Assembly: GCA_017303995.1 (NCBI GenBank)
Contig: JAFLBE010000001.1
Span: 124,001-188,000 of the forward strand
DNA: 64,000 nucleotides
DNA from: Bacteroidota bacterium
Lineage (GTDB): Bacteria; Bacteroidota; JABWAT01
Direction: 5' to 3'
Of this stretch, positions 42,813 through 51,488 are shown in pieces (the first letter of the stretch is position 1; every line of letters starts with the position of its first letter). The translations under genes were made by a program, and so were the position numbers. Below the pieces are notes generated by a model. The model ran no database searches, had not been told where the DNA came from, and worked only from the letters and a program-made list of their open reading frames with translations.

Positions 42813-43807
42813 TGAAAAGGCAACTTTTTACCTTTTTTCTTTTTTTATTGGGTTTTGCATCTGTTTTTGCACAGAACCCGGCAGACTGGCAATTTAAAAT
42901 TGATAAGAAGGATTCCCTTCAGGTTGGAGATACCCTCACTTTTACCGCCGGATGGCAGGGAAAAAGCGGATTATCCTGGTTTTTCCGGATGGATTCAACC
43001 ACTGCATCAGTTTTAGAACCCCTTCCGGGTGATACTACTTTTTCTTCGGTCGGAAATGAAACCCAATATCAGATTAAATTACCGTTCATTTTCTGGGGAT
43101 TTCAAAAAGATACGCTCAATCCGCTGCTTTTTGTTTTAAAAAATGAAGTTTCACAAGATTCAGTCTGGTTTCAAACCCCTGATCTTATTTTAAATCCGAA
43201 CCTGGTAACAGCCGAGAACGACACGCTTCCCCGGCCTGAAAAAGGTATTTACGAAACCAGCAGACCCTGGTGGCAATATGTTCTTTGGGTTTTAGGCGCA
43301 CTTTTACTTGCCGGGCTGATCTATTATTTCTACCGCAGATATATGCTTCAACGGAAATCGAAACAAGACGTGGTTGAAGTGGTACCGGTTGTTGAGAAAA
43401 CTCCCTGGGAACTTTTCCAGTTGGCTATGGATGATTTACTTTCACGTCAGGTTCTTTGGCCTGAGGATGTGAAAGCATATTATTCTGATCTGATTGAAAT
43501 TCTTAAAACCTATCTCGAAAGAACCACAACTTCGCCGGTTCTTGAAATGACAAGCGATGAATTGCTTTCCTGGCTAGATGAAAAGCCACATTTAAAGTCA
43601 GCCTTACCAGATATGAACGAGCTGCTTAACCGTGCGGATCTGATAAAATTTGCAAAACAAAACACCGTTCAATCTCAGATGAATGACGATTTTAATAAAG
43701 TAAGAATTTCAGTTCATAAACTGGAAACCAAACCAAATCTGAGTTCAACTGAACAAAAGAATCCTGAACTCCCGCAAGCAGAACTTGAACCGGGAGAAAA
43801 ATCATGA
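42812..43807 (+). CDS. Bat-operon membrane protein (DUF4381-like)
   Basis: A 331-residue protein with a signal peptide (MKRQLFTFFLFLLGFASVFA), an extracytoplasmic domain of about 140 residues, one transmembrane helix (WWQYVLWVLGALLLAGLIYY) and a cytoplasmic tail with WELFQLAMDDLLSRQVLWPE and YSDLIEILKTYLERTTTSPV. The tail matches what is usually found between the DUF58 and BatA genes in FCB genomes. It probably anchors part of the complex. It overlaps batA by 4 bp. Confidence 0.75.
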   Translation: MKRQLFTFFLFLLGFASVFAQNPADWQFKIDKKDSLQVGDTLTFTAGWQGKSGLSWFFRMDSTTASVLEPLPGDTTFSSVGNETQYQIKLPFIFWGFQKDTLNPLLFVLKNEVSQDSVWFQTPDLILNPNLVTAENDTLPRPEKGIYETSRPWWQYVLWVLGALLLAGLIYYFYRRYMLQRKSKQDVVEVVPVVEKTPWELFQLAMDDLLSRQVLWPEDVKAYYSDLIEILKTYLERTTTSPVLEMTSDELLSWLDEKPHLKSALPDMNELLNRADLIKFAKQNTVQSQMNDDFNKVRISVHKLETKPNLSSTEQKNPELPQAELEPGEKS

Positions 43808-44817
43808 TTCAGTTTGAAACTCCTTCATTCCTTTTTCTTCTTCTTGTACTTCCTGTCTGGGGAGTCTGGTTTTGGTTTCGTAGAAAAATAAGTAAACCGG
43901 TTCTTACCTATGGGCGGATTTCTGCATTCGGGAAAAACACGAAAACTTTTTGGGTTTGGGTTTCACTATTACTTTTACCTGCAAGATGGTTGGGTCTGAT
44001 TCTATTAATTATTGCTCTGGCAAGGCCTCAGCTTGTTAATACCGAACGCATCATTACGTCAGAAGGCGTTGATATTATTCTGACACTCGATATTTCTGCC
44101 TCCATGAAAGCAATGGATCTGAATCCGAATCGTCTGGCGGCTGCAAAGGAAGTTGCACGTGATTTCGTCGCAGGTCGTGAAGCTGACCGGATTGGAATGG
44201 TTGTTTTTGCTGGTCAGGCTTTTACCCAGGCTCCGCTCACATTAGATTATGAAATGATCAAAAACCTGATTCAGTCTACAACCTGGGATGAAGCAAATCC
44301 TGGAACAGCAATCGGGATGGCCTTAGCGACTTCTATCAACAGGCTAAGAGATTCTGATGCTAAATCCAAAGTCATTATCCTGTTAACTGACGGACGAAAT
44401 AACCAGGGAGAAATTGACCCGGTAACTGCCGCCGACTTGGCTTTGAGTATGGGTGTAAAAGTTTACACGATTGGTGTTGGCCGTTTGGGTGAAGCCCAGA
44501 TTCCGGTGAAAGATCAGTTTGGACGAACAGTTCTGGTAAATCAAGCCGTTGATGTTGATGATGAAACACTGACGAAAGTGGCAGAAATGACCGGTGGTAA
44601 ATATTACCGGGCAACAGACAATCAATCGCTTCGCAAAATTTATGCTGAAATTGGTACACTTGAAAAAACCAAGGTGGAAATGAAAAATTATTATCAGTAT
44701 GATGAAATTTATCATTGGTTTTTATTGCCTGGCCTTCTTCTCCTTCTGATCGAATTTTTACTTTCCAAAACCCGTTGCAGGCCTGCAGTAAGTGAACTTG
44801 GGGAGGACTTGAAATGA
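43804..44817 (+). CDS. batA: BatA, VWA-domain membrane protein
   Basis: A 337-residue protein with two N-terminal membrane helices (FETPSFLFLLLVLPVWGVWF and a second near 60-80), a VWA domain and a C-terminal helix (WFLLPGLLLLLIEFLL). The MIDAS site is LTLDISASMKA with later TDGRNNQGEIDP. The VWA domain faces the periplasm or the exterior of the membrane. The Bat system was first linked to oxygen tolerance in Bacteroides, but its mechanism is unresolved. Confidence 0.9.
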   Translation: MIQFETPSFLFLLLVLPVWGVWFWFRRKISKPVLTYGRISAFGKNTKTFWVWVSLLLLPARWLGLILLIIALARPQLVNTERIITSEGVDIILTLDISASMKAMDLNPNRLAAAKEVARDFVAGREADRIGMVVFAGQAFTQAPLTLDYEMIKNLIQSTTWDEANPGTAIGMALATSINRLRDSDAKSKVIILLTDGRNNQGEIDPVTAADLALSMGVKVYTIGVGRLGEAQIPVKDQFGRTVLVNQAVDVDDETLTKVAEMTGGKYYRATDNQSLRKIYAEIGTLEKTKVEMKNYYQYDEIYHWFLLPGLLLLLIEFLLSKTRCRPAVSELGEDLK

Positions 44818-45857
44818 AATTTGGTTTTTGGTGGTACTCTGCCGGGTTTCTGGCTCTTTTTCTTGTTTTGATTGTGATCATTTTTTACCGCAGGAATCAG
44901 AAACAGAATCTGGCAGCTTATTTTCTTCCTGATAATTTGTTGAAACTGAATGAATCTTCGTGGTTAAAACTGAATTCACTCAGACTGACTTTCTGGACGT
45001 TGGCGATGATTTTTGGAATCATCGCACTTATGGGTCCGCTTTTGGGTGAAAGAACCAGAGAAGTTAAACACAGAGGTGTTGACCTGATCATCGGCCTTGA
45101 TGTTTCAAATTCGATGCTGGCACAGGATGTTTTGCCCTCCAGACTTGAAAAAGCCAAACTTGAAATCCGGAATTTTGTCGGGCAACTGAACGGTGACCGC
45201 GTTGGGCTCATTGTGTTTGAAAATGATGCCTTTCTTCAATGCCCACTTACCTCAGATTACTCAGCAATCAGTTTATATCTTGATGCAATTACAACGGGCT
45301 ACCTTCCAACACCCGGAACCAATCTTGCTGCTCCGCTTGAAAGTGCCGACGAAGCGTTTAAAAGAACATTAACCATTGGCGAAACTCAAAAGGAAGCAGG
45401 CAAAAGTAAAATTATGATTCTGGTTTCTGATGGTGAAGACCATGAAGGTTCTACTGAGGAAGCAATAAAAATTGCCATGGAAAATGGGATTAAAGTTTTC
45501 ACTGTTGGCGTTGGAACTGCAGCCGGCGGACCGATTCCAGTAAAAGACCGTTCGGGAAAAGTTGTTGATTTTAAACGGGATCGTACCGGAAACGTGGTAA
45601 CAACTCAGCTTAAGGAAGATGGACTTGCCCGGGTTGCTGATGAGACTGGTGGCGAATATTTCAGAATTGGAGCAACGGCTTCCGATTTTTATAAACTGAA
45701 TGAAGTGATTGAAAAAATGACCAAAACTGATTTCAAATCTTCTGAGGTTCTTGATCTGGATAATAAATTCCAGTATCCATTGGCTCTTTCCGTCTTTTTC
45801 CTTCTGGCAAATCTGTTCATCATTCCTTCAGTTAAAAAAGAAGAGGAGGCTGAATGA
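44814..45857 (+). CDS. batB: BatB, VWA-domain membrane protein
   Basis: A 347-residue paralogue of BatA with the same topology: two N-terminal helices, a VWA domain with MIDAS IGLDVSNSMLAQD and LVSDGEDHEGS, and a C-terminal helix (PLALSVFFLLANLFIIP). It overlaps BatA and BatC by 4 bp each. BatA and BatB presumably form a heteromeric pair. Confidence 0.9.
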   Translation: MKFGFWWYSAGFLALFLVLIVIIFYRRNQKQNLAAYFLPDNLLKLNESSWLKLNSLRLTFWTLAMIFGIIALMGPLLGERTREVKHRGVDLIIGLDVSNSMLAQDVLPSRLEKAKLEIRNFVGQLNGDRVGLIVFENDAFLQCPLTSDYSAISLYLDAITTGYLPTPGTNLAAPLESADEAFKRTLTIGETQKEAGKSKIMILVSDGEDHEGSTEEAIKIAMENGIKVFTVGVGTAAGGPIPVKDRSGKVVDFKRDRTGNVVTTQLKEDGLARVADETGGEYFRIGATASDFYKLNEVIEKMTKTDFKSSEVLDLDNKFQYPLALSVFFLLANLFIIPSVKKEEEAE

Positions 45858-46525
45858 TGTGGTTACTGATGATAATTTTCTTGATTTCTGGAGATATCGG
45901 CAGATTACAAAAAGCAGATGCCCTTTATAAACAGGAAAAGTTTGAAGAGGCATATGCCATTTACCGGGATGAACTCGATAAAAACCCGGGTGACTTTAAA
46001 CTGGCCTTTAATGTAGGGAATGCTTTGTTTAAAATGGGCAAGTATGATGAAGCTGAAAAGATTTATGATCATGCAAAGTCCCTTACAAATTCAGCGAAAC
46101 AGGCATCTGCCGGTCAGTACAATCAGTCTCTCACCAATCTGAAAAAGAAGGAACTTGAAAAGGCAATTGAAGGACTGAAAAGTTCAATTAAACTGAATCC
46201 GGATGATGAAGATGCAAAAGCAAATTTTGAAGTTGCATCCAGAATGCTGAAAAAGCAGCAACAGCAGCAGCAACAACAGCAAAAGGATCAGAAAAAGGAC
46301 AATAAGGACCAGAAAAAAGACGATAAACAACAACAACAAGATCAAAAAGATCAGCAAAAGCAGGATGAGAAAAAAGACCAGAAACAGCAGCAGCAGCAAA
46401 GTCAGATTCCAAAGGAACAAGCTCAGCGACTTCTGGATGCTCTAAAAAAGAATGAAAAAGATGCACTGTTAAAACGGAAAGAAATGTCTGGAAAAGCCAG
46501 AAAGCCGGTTGAAAAGGATTGGTAA
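45854..46525 (+). CDS. batC: BatC, TPR protein with Q/K/D-rich tail
   Basis: A 223-residue protein. A short hydrophobic N-terminus (MMWLLMIIFLISG) is followed by TPR repeats (ADALYKQEKFEEAYAIYRDE, FNVGNALFKMGKYDEAEKIY, IEGLKSSIKLNPDDEDAKAN). Residues about 134-190 are a low-complexity run of glutamine, lysine and aspartate encoded by cag/caa-rich DNA, prone to length change. The end is basic. ATGATG at the junction with batB allows start at 45854 or 45857. Confidence 0.85.
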   Translation: MMWLLMIIFLISGDIGRLQKADALYKQEKFEEAYAIYRDELDKNPGDFKLAFNVGNALFKMGKYDEAEKIYDHAKSLTNSAKQASAGQYNQSLTNLKKKELEKAIEGLKSSIKLNPDDEDAKANFEVASRMLKKQQQQQQQQQKDQKKDNKDQKKDDKQQQQDQKDQQKQDEKKDQKQQQQQSQIPKEQAQRLLDALKKNEKDALLKRKEMSGKARKPVEKDW

Positions 46526-46603
46526 TTATTCCTGAACCGAACAACATTCCGAATGAAAGCATTTATTTTGCATTTTGCCTTAATGTCTGAAATAAAATGA
46601 AAT

Positions 46604-48406
46604 ATGATCACAAATAGAATTCCAGTTATTTTACTTGCCTTACTGGCGACTGTTTTCTCCTTTTCCAGCGGGTTTGGTCAGGGAGTAACCGTTCAACTTT
46701 CTGCGGAGCAAACCACTTACAGAGTCAATGATCTCATTCAGATCACAATTGAAGTAACTGCCGGATCAAATCTGACTTTGCCAAAGGCAGAGTTTTCTGT
46801 TCCTGCAGGAATCAAAAGAATGACCGGACAATCGTCAACGAGTCAGGGAATTTCAATTGTAAACGGTTCTTATAAAATCACTCAGTCTGAAAGCCATGTA
46901 CTCATGGCAACAAAGCAGGGAACCTATACAATTGGCCCTGCTGTCGTTGTTGTGAACGGATCAAAATATCAATCAAATTCCGTTTCCTTGAAAATTCTAG
47001 CTGCCGGTGAAAAAAGTCCTGCCGGATCATCAGGAGGTTCAACGGTTGAAGATTTTGTATTTCTGAAAGGAGTTCCATCGGTAACCAATCCTGTTGTTGG
47101 TCAACCTGTTTATATCAGATACAAGTTATATTTCAGAACCCGTATCAGTAACGTGAATCTGGTGACTGATGCCGCTGGAACCGGAGTTTTGTCTGAGGAT
47201 TTAAATACTGGGCGACCGAATCAGCAACCAGATCAGGAAACCGTAAACGGTCAGCAATTCAGTGTTGTTAGCGTACGGAAATTGTTGATCTATCCGCAGC
47301 AGGATGGAACAGTAACAATCAATCCGCTTGTCCTGACGATGCAGGCTGCCCGACCCAGAAAAACGAACCGGCAATCCATTTTTGATGATTTCCTTGCCGA
47401 CCCATTTCAGGAATATGCACAAATAAATGTCACCAGCCAGCCAATTAAATTAACAGTAAAGCCAATTGGTTCACAGCCATCTGATTTTTCGGGAATGACA
47501 GGTCAGTTAATAGGTTCAAGGAAGATCTCAAAGACTGAAACTGATGTGAATCAGCCCGTCTCCGTAACGCTCACTTTTGAAGGTGTAGGCAACTTTAAGA
47601 ATTTTATTCCGCCAAAACTGGAGTTTGGTCCGAATGCGGAATCTTATCCGCCAAAGGAAACTGTAAAAGTAAATCCAGAGCCAAGAGGCGGGTCAGGAAA
47701 ATGGACAGTAGAGTATGTGGTTATTCCAAGAGTTTCCGGTGAACTTTTAATTCCAGCCGTTTCGCTTTCCTATTATAATTTGTCAGCCGGAAAATTTGAA
47801 CAAATTACTTTTGAAGAAAAGAAGATAAAGGTAAAAGGGAATACAACTGCCGGTGCTGGATCAGGTGAAAAATATGACTTTAGGTCATTGGGTCGTGATA
47901 TAACTTTTATTCAAACGACAACGACTTTTCAAAAAGTGGATTCTGGCAGAATTGAACTCATCGTTTTTGCAATAATATTTGTAATTATTGCCTGGATCGG
48001 TTTTTTCATCTTTCTCTTCCTTAAAAACCGATTTGCAGCTGAACGCTCTGACCGCCTGAATTATGCACATAAAAATGCCGAGAAATTTGCAAGGAAATCA
48101 TTCCTCCATGTCAGAAAAGTCGCCGAAACCGGTGATTTAAAAGATGTGCTTTCTGAAATACAAAAGGTCTTTAATAAATTTATTGCCCATCGTGCAAAAC
48201 TGCCGGAAACTGCCTGGACAGTTGATGAAGTTTTAACGGTTATCAGCAGGAAACAAATTCCGGATGAAATTTCAGCTTCACTCCGTAATTATCTGACCAA
48301 ACTAAATGAATACCGGTTCGCACCCATTCAAATGATTTCAGAGTCAAAAGAAGAATTAATACTTGACGCTGAAACCAATTTGACTGAATTGTCAAAATAT
48401 TTATAA
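46604..48406 (+). CDS. batD: BatD, oxygen-tolerance membrane protein
   Basis: A 600-residue protein with a signal peptide (ITNRIPVILLALLATVFSFS). A long region of Ig-like beta domains follows, with the BatD motifs VSLKI, VEDFVFLKGVPSVTNPVVGQ and LPKAEFSVPAG. One transmembrane helix is at about residue 450 (IELIVFAIIFVIIAWIGFFI), and a basic helical cytoplasmic domain ends the protein. It is 78 bp after batC and 1 bp before the batE frame. Confidence 0.88.
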   Translation: MITNRIPVILLALLATVFSFSSGFGQGVTVQLSAEQTTYRVNDLIQITIEVTAGSNLTLPKAEFSVPAGIKRMTGQSSTSQGISIVNGSYKITQSESHVLMATKQGTYTIGPAVVVVNGSKYQSNSVSLKILAAGEKSPAGSSGGSTVEDFVFLKGVPSVTNPVVGQPVYIRYKLYFRTRISNVNLVTDAAGTGVLSEDLNTGRPNQQPDQETVNGQQFSVVSVRKLLIYPQQDGTVTINPLVLTMQAARPRKTNRQSIFDDFLADPFQEYAQINVTSQPIKLTVKPIGSQPSDFSGMTGQLIGSRKISKTETDVNQPVSVTLTFEGVGNFKNFIPPKLEFGPNAESYPPKETVKVNPEPRGGSGKWTVEYVVIPRVSGELLIPAVSLSYYNLSAGKFEQITFEEKKIKVKGNTTAGAGSGEKYDFRSLGRDITFIQTTTTFQKVDSGRIELIVFAIIFVIIAWIGFFIFLFLKNRFAAERSDRLNYAHKNAEKFARKSFLHVRKVAETGDLKDVLSEIQKVFNKFIAHRAKLPETAWTVDEVLTVISRKQIPDEISASLRNYLTKLNEYRFAPIQMISESKEELILDAETNLTELSKYL

Positions 48407-48431
48407 AATGAAATGCTTTCTTGTGTTCACT

Positions 48432-49181
48432 ATGAAACTTAAACTCTTTTTTATAGCTCTGTTTTTCATATTCCCTGTTTTGGTTCAGGCTAATCCCGAT
48501 AGCTTGTTTACTCAGGGAAATTCAGCCTATTCAGCGGGGAAATTTAAAGAAGCCCGTCAATTTTACGAATCGGTCATTTCATTCGGATTTGAAAGTTCAG
48601 AATTGTACCTCAATCTCGGAAATAGTTGTTACCGGTTAAAGGATTACGGTTGGGCAAGGGTTTACTTTGAAAAATCCAAAAAGCTTGATCCATTAAATCC
48701 AGATAGTGAATCAAATCTTGAACTGGTAAGGTCTTATAGTCCAGATAAAATAACGGTTTTGCCTCAGACTGCTGTAAAACAAGCTTTTCTATCCGGATTT
48801 TCACTTTTTAAAACGATACCTTTTATACTTTTTTTGGTTGTATTGACAAGTGTCACCCTATTTGTGGTTTTCCGATCATTTGAAAACCGATTTACCGGGT
48901 GGAAAAAGTATGGTTATGTGACCCTGTTAGTTTTCACACTTTTCATTCAATCGCTTGTTGCCGCCTGGGTTTATTTGGATTCAACAACGCATACCGCAAT
49001 TGTTGTGGTGAGTGTTGCTGATGCGAGGAGTGAACCTGTTGAAAGTGGAGCGACCCTGTTTACTTTGCACATGGGAACTTTGGTTTATATTGAAAATGAA
49101 TATAAGGGATGGATTTTTACCCGTCTTGAAAATGGAAATACGGGTTGGATTCCTGAGAAGCTTTTAGGTCGGGTAAATTAG
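48432..49181 (+). CDS. batE: BatE, TPR and SH3-like protein
   Basis: About 249 residues from MKLKLFFIALFFIFPVLVQA (signal peptide). Two or three TPRs follow (GNSAYSAGKFKEARQFYESV, LGNSCYRLKDYGWARVYFEK), then two transmembrane helices (about 130-150 and 165-190) and a C-terminal SH3b-like domain with VVVSVADARSEPVESGATLF and GWIFTRLENGNTGWIPEKLL. The order TPR-TM-SH3 is typical of BatE. A frame from 48408 adds eight residues before a better signal-peptide start. It closes the operon. Confidence 0.87.
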   Translation: MKLKLFFIALFFIFPVLVQANPDSLFTQGNSAYSAGKFKEARQFYESVISFGFESSELYLNLGNSCYRLKDYGWARVYFEKSKKLDPLNPDSESNLELVRSYSPDKITVLPQTAVKQAFLSGFSLFKTIPFILFLVVLTSVTLFVVFRSFENRFTGWKKYGYVTLLVFTLFIQSLVAAWVYLDSTTHTAIVVVSVADARSEPVESGATLFTLHMGTLVYIENEYKGWIFTRLENGNTGWIPEKLLGRVN

Positions 49182-49187
49182 TGGTAC

Positions 49188-49270
49188 GTCGAGCGGGGCA
49201 AAGATCCCGTCCAAGGTTCGGTTACGAACCGCGGATCCGGCGAAACTTGGAAACGCTTTCGGGATGGTTG
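49188..49270. repeat. Dispersed intergenic repeat module upstream of the tRNA locus
   Basis: It starts cgtcgagcggggcaaagatc and contains a ggttcggttacgaacc palindrome, then acgctttcgggatggttg. The acgctttcgggatgg piece is shared with the tRNA-like units that start about 150 bp later. Confidence 0.6.
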
Positions 49271-49281
49271 ACGGGATCGTT

Positions 49282-49311
49282 TTGAAATAAAGCAGAGATT
49301 ACTTATCTTTG
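49282..49311 (+). promoter_or_regulatory. Promoter of the tRNA-like array and tRNA-Leu
   Basis: TTG at 49282-49284 (inside TTTTG), a 19-base spacer and a perfect TATCTTTG at 49304-49311. The expected start near 49318 puts all three tRNA-like units and tRNA-Leu into one transcript of about 485 bases ending at the terminator at 49804. Confidence 0.6.
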
Positions 49312-49389
49312 ATGATGTTCGAAGCCGGATATCATGTGTATCAAACCAGGTGAGCCGGTAAAGTTTAAGATTAAAATAAAAACCAACCT

Positions 49390-49447
49390 GCCGGGGTGGT
49401 GAAATTGGTAGACGCGTCCCGAACGCTTTCGGGATGGGTGAATAACC
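49390..49447 (+). pseudogene. tRNA-Leu-like fragment 1 (swapped anticodon arm)
   Basis: The sequence up to gacgcg is identical to tRNA-Leu. A 7-bp stem tcccgaa / ttcggga with a cgct loop then stands where ctggactcaaaatccag should be. The variable arm ends at ...aataacc, followed by agataaaccgg instead of the T arm. It cannot form a mature tRNA. Confidence 0.85.
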
Positions 49448-49487
49448 AGATAAACCGGTAAAAGTTTAAGATAGAATTAGCCAACCT

Positions 49488-49545
49488 GCCGGGGTGGTGA
49501 AATTGGTAGACGCGTCCCGAACGCTTTCGGGATGGGTGAATAACC
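49488..49545 (+). pseudogene. tRNA-Leu-like fragment 2 (swapped anticodon arm)
   Basis: Same structure as fragment 1, continuing into aggtgaaccgg after the variable arm. No T arm or 3' acceptor strand. Confidence 0.85.
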
Positions 49546-49585
49546 AGGTGAACCGGTAAAAGTATAAGATTGAATTAGCCAACCT

Positions 49586-49643
49586 GCCGGGGTGGTGAAA
49601 TTGGTAGACGCGTCCCGAACGCTTTCGGGATGGGTGAATAACC
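49586..49643 (+). pseudogene. tRNA-Leu-like fragment 3 (swapped anticodon arm)
   Basis: Same structure again, continuing into aggtgagccgg, the leader of the genuine tRNA-Leu gene. Confidence 0.85.
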
Positions 49644-49685
49644 AGGTGAGCCGGTAAAGTTTAAGATTAAAATAAAAACCAACCT

Positions 49686-49770
49686 GCCGGGGTGGTGAAA
49701 TTGGTAGACGCGCTGGACTCAAAATCCAGTGGGTGAATAACCCGTGTCGGTTCGATTCCGACCCTCGGTA
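49686..49770 (+). tRNA. tRNA-Leu (anticodon CAA)
   Basis: An 85-base class II tRNA. The acceptor stem is gccgggg with cctcggt, with G-U pairs at the end and one inside. The D arm follows; the anticodon stem is ctgga / tccag with loop ctcaaaa, giving anticodon CAA for UUG codons. The long variable arm is gggt-gaata-accc, and the T arm is gtcgg-ttcgatt-ccgac. Discriminator A is at 49770; CCA is not encoded. A terminator follows directly. Confidence 0.95.
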
Positions 49771-49774
49771 CAAC

Positions 49775-49804
49775 AAAAAAACCCGTTTTCGACGGGTTTT
49801 TTTG
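49775..49804 (+). terminator. Rho-independent terminator after tRNA-Leu
   Basis: A-rich flank, stem acccgt / acgggt with a tttcg loop, then seven T residues. Mirror-like flanks may let it also stop the convergent AspT-like gene. Confidence 0.9.
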
Positions 49805-49834
49805 TTTAGTAGAATTCTACTTTTCACTGGTATG

Positions 49835-51430
49835 TTATGCCAGCCAGATTAATAGCTTTATTGCCAGGATTTTACTAATCAGTGCAACGGGATAAACAGT
49901 TGCATAAGCAGTTGCTGCAAATGCGGTCGTTGATACTGAGGTCGTTGTTGCAAGACCGGGTGTACTTGTCATTCCGCCAGTAATAACGCCAAGTGTTCTC
50001 AGAAATGGGATTTTAAGTACATACTGACAGAATAAAAATCCGGATATCATCGTGAGAGTTGTGATGGCTACTCCAACAAAAAAGAGATTAATTCCCATCG
50101 TAGCTACTGTATTGAGGATTGTTGATCCGGCCTGAGTCCCGACGGTTGCCAGAAATAAGACAAGTCCCATTTCTCTTATAAATGCACTTCCGGTTTCTGG
50201 AACTGCCCAGATAATGGGTCCGGTTCGGTGAAGTCCGGAAAGAAGAAGTCCCATGATTAAAACGCCGCCGGTTGTTCCCAGCGTGATCTGACCAATAAGT
50301 GGTAGAAAGAAGGGAATTTTGCCAATCAGGTAACCAATAAAAATTCCTGTCAATATTGAGATGATATTGGCCGTGTAAACCTTTTTCACATCATTACCAA
50401 GCAGTTTTTTCATGTTTTCCAGGGAAGGTGCCATCCCCACAAGGTGAATAACATCCCCCATCTGTAATCGTGTTGAAGGATCTGCCGGGATATCCATTCC
50501 ATTACGGGTTAACCGGGCAACGGAAACAGCGAAAACCTCATTGAAGTTAATCGATCCGATAGATTTTCCTATGAAAGTCTTTTTGGATACGATAATCCTC
50601 TTTTTCAGGAGGCTCCCGTTAAATTCCATTTTTGCATCTATGGGTTTCCCCAAATATAAAATGACCCGTTTCAGATCCTCTTCAGTGCCTACAATCCGGA
50701 TCTGATCACCTTCTTCTATTATAGTATCCGCAGAAACAAGAATGGGTTCACTTGCACCCCGTTTTAAAAGCCGGGTTAAAGCTACAGGGGCAATACGACT
50801 TAATCCCAATTCCCTCACTTTTTTATTCATGATGTTTGGATTCGTAATCTCAATATGCATGAAAATAACTGGAGGATTCTGGCGGCTGACTTCCTCTTTA
50901 AGCATTTTTTCTTCGGCAGGAATGTCTGCTTTAATAAGTTTGGGCAAAAGTTTGATGAAAAGGATAACGCCAATAACCCCATAACTGTAGGTGAGTCCGT
51001 ATGCAGCTGGAGCCATAGGGCTCTTCGTCATTTCAACTGCAACTGCAAGACCAGGCGTGCTGGTAAGCGAGCCAGCAAAGGCTCCAGCAATGATGTCTCC
51101 ACTGTAACCCATGAGCCAGGCGCTGATCAAAGCGACCACAAAACCCGAGAATACCACAACCATCGCCCCGATAGAAAGCTTTAGACCAAAACTTTTAAAT
51201 GACGTCAGAAATCCGGGACCAGCCTGAGTTCCTATTGAGTAAATAAAAAGAACCAATCCCAACTCAAGAAATTCATGAGGAAGAATAAAACCATAATTTC
51301 CAAAGATAAGAGCCACAAAAATGATTGCGGCAGGACCAAAACTAAATGCCTTGACTTCAATTTTGCCAATAGCTTCACCAAGTATGATGATCAGAAGAAG
51401 TAAAAACAGGGAGTTATTTAAAAGCTCCAC
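49835..51430 (-). CDS. AspT/YidE-family exchanger with two TrkA-C domains
   Basis: A 531-residue membrane protein of the aspartate-alanine exchanger family. The N-terminal half has five to six helices (LLLLIIILGEAIGKI, FILPHEFLELGLVLFIYSIG) and the motif AGAFAGSLTSTPGLAVAVEM. Two cytoplasmic TrkA-C (RCK-C) domains lie in the middle (about 185-270 and 280-350). The C-terminal half repeats the fold with GVITGGMTSTPGLATTTS. Duplicated GSLTSTPGL / GGMTSTPGL motifs are characteristic. The exchanged substrates are not certain; YidE-type members are uncharacterised. A -7 box and palindrome lie just upstream. Confidence 0.87.
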   Translation of the reverse strand: MELLNNSLFLLLLIIILGEAIGKIEVKAFSFGPAAIIFVALIFGNYGFILPHEFLELGLVLFIYSIGTQAGPGFLTSFKSFGLKLSIGAMVVVFSGFVVALISAWLMGYSGDIIAGAFAGSLTSTPGLAVAVEMTKSPMAPAAYGLTYSYGVIGVILFIKLLPKLIKADIPAEEKMLKEEVSRQNPPVIFMHIEITNPNIMNKKVRELGLSRIAPVALTRLLKRGASEPILVSADTIIEEGDQIRIVGTEEDLKRVILYLGKPIDAKMEFNGSLLKKRIIVSKKTFIGKSIGSINFNEVFAVSVARLTRNGMDIPADPSTRLQMGDVIHLVGMAPSLENMKKLLGNDVKKVYTANIISILTGIFIGYLIGKIPFFLPLIGQITLGTTGGVLIMGLLLSGLHRTGPIIWAVPETGSAFIREMGLVLFLATVGTQAGSTILNTVATMGINLFFVGVAITTLTMISGFLFCQYVLKIPFLRTLGVITGGMTSTPGLATTTSVSTTAFAATAYATVYPVALISKILAIKLLIWLA

Positions 51431-51462
51431 GGGCAGTTTCCTTTTTATTGATGTGGTACGTC

Positions 51463-51482
51463 AGGCTTAACTTATTAAGCCT
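51463..51482. promoter_or_regulatory. Perfect palindrome at the AspT-like transcription start
   Basis: aggcttaa-ctta-ttaagcct, two 8-bp arms with a 4-base centre, 33 bp upstream of the ATG. On the minus strand it covers about +1 to +20 from the start predicted by the TAACTTTG box, so it could be an operator or a 5' mRNA stem-loop. Confidence 0.45.
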
Positions 51483-51488
51483 GGTTAG

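Larger units (their letters stand above)
49348..49643 (+). repeat. Tandem array of three truncated tRNA-Leu-like units
   Basis: Three direct repeats (49348-49447, 49448-49545, 49546-49643; periods 98-100 bp) precede the real tRNA-Leu, whose own leader plus 5' half forms a fourth, partial unit. Each has a leader (aggtgagccggtaaagttta in unit 1), then gccggggtggtgaaattggt..., the 5' acceptor strand and D arm of the tRNA, then gggtgaataacc, most of its variable arm. The T arm, 3' acceptor strand and discriminator are missing. In all three the anticodon arm is replaced by the palindrome tcccgaacgctttcggga. Unit 1's leader is identical to the real tRNA's leader; units 2 and 3 have a slightly changed one. 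Confidence 0.9.

Noticed and set aside
46184-46562. Leftward open frames rich in leucine, isoleucine or valine
   Set aside because: They are the antisense of the glutamine/lysine/aspartate-rich tail of BatC.
49348-49643. CRISPR array
   Set aside because: The about 98-bp units are conserved along their whole length with no unique spacers, and they match the neighbouring tRNA-Leu and its leader.
49477-49827. A leftward 116-codon open frame across the tRNA region
   Set aside because: It is antisense to the repeat units and tRNA-Leu and simply translates their repeats; no ribosome-binding site or family similarity.
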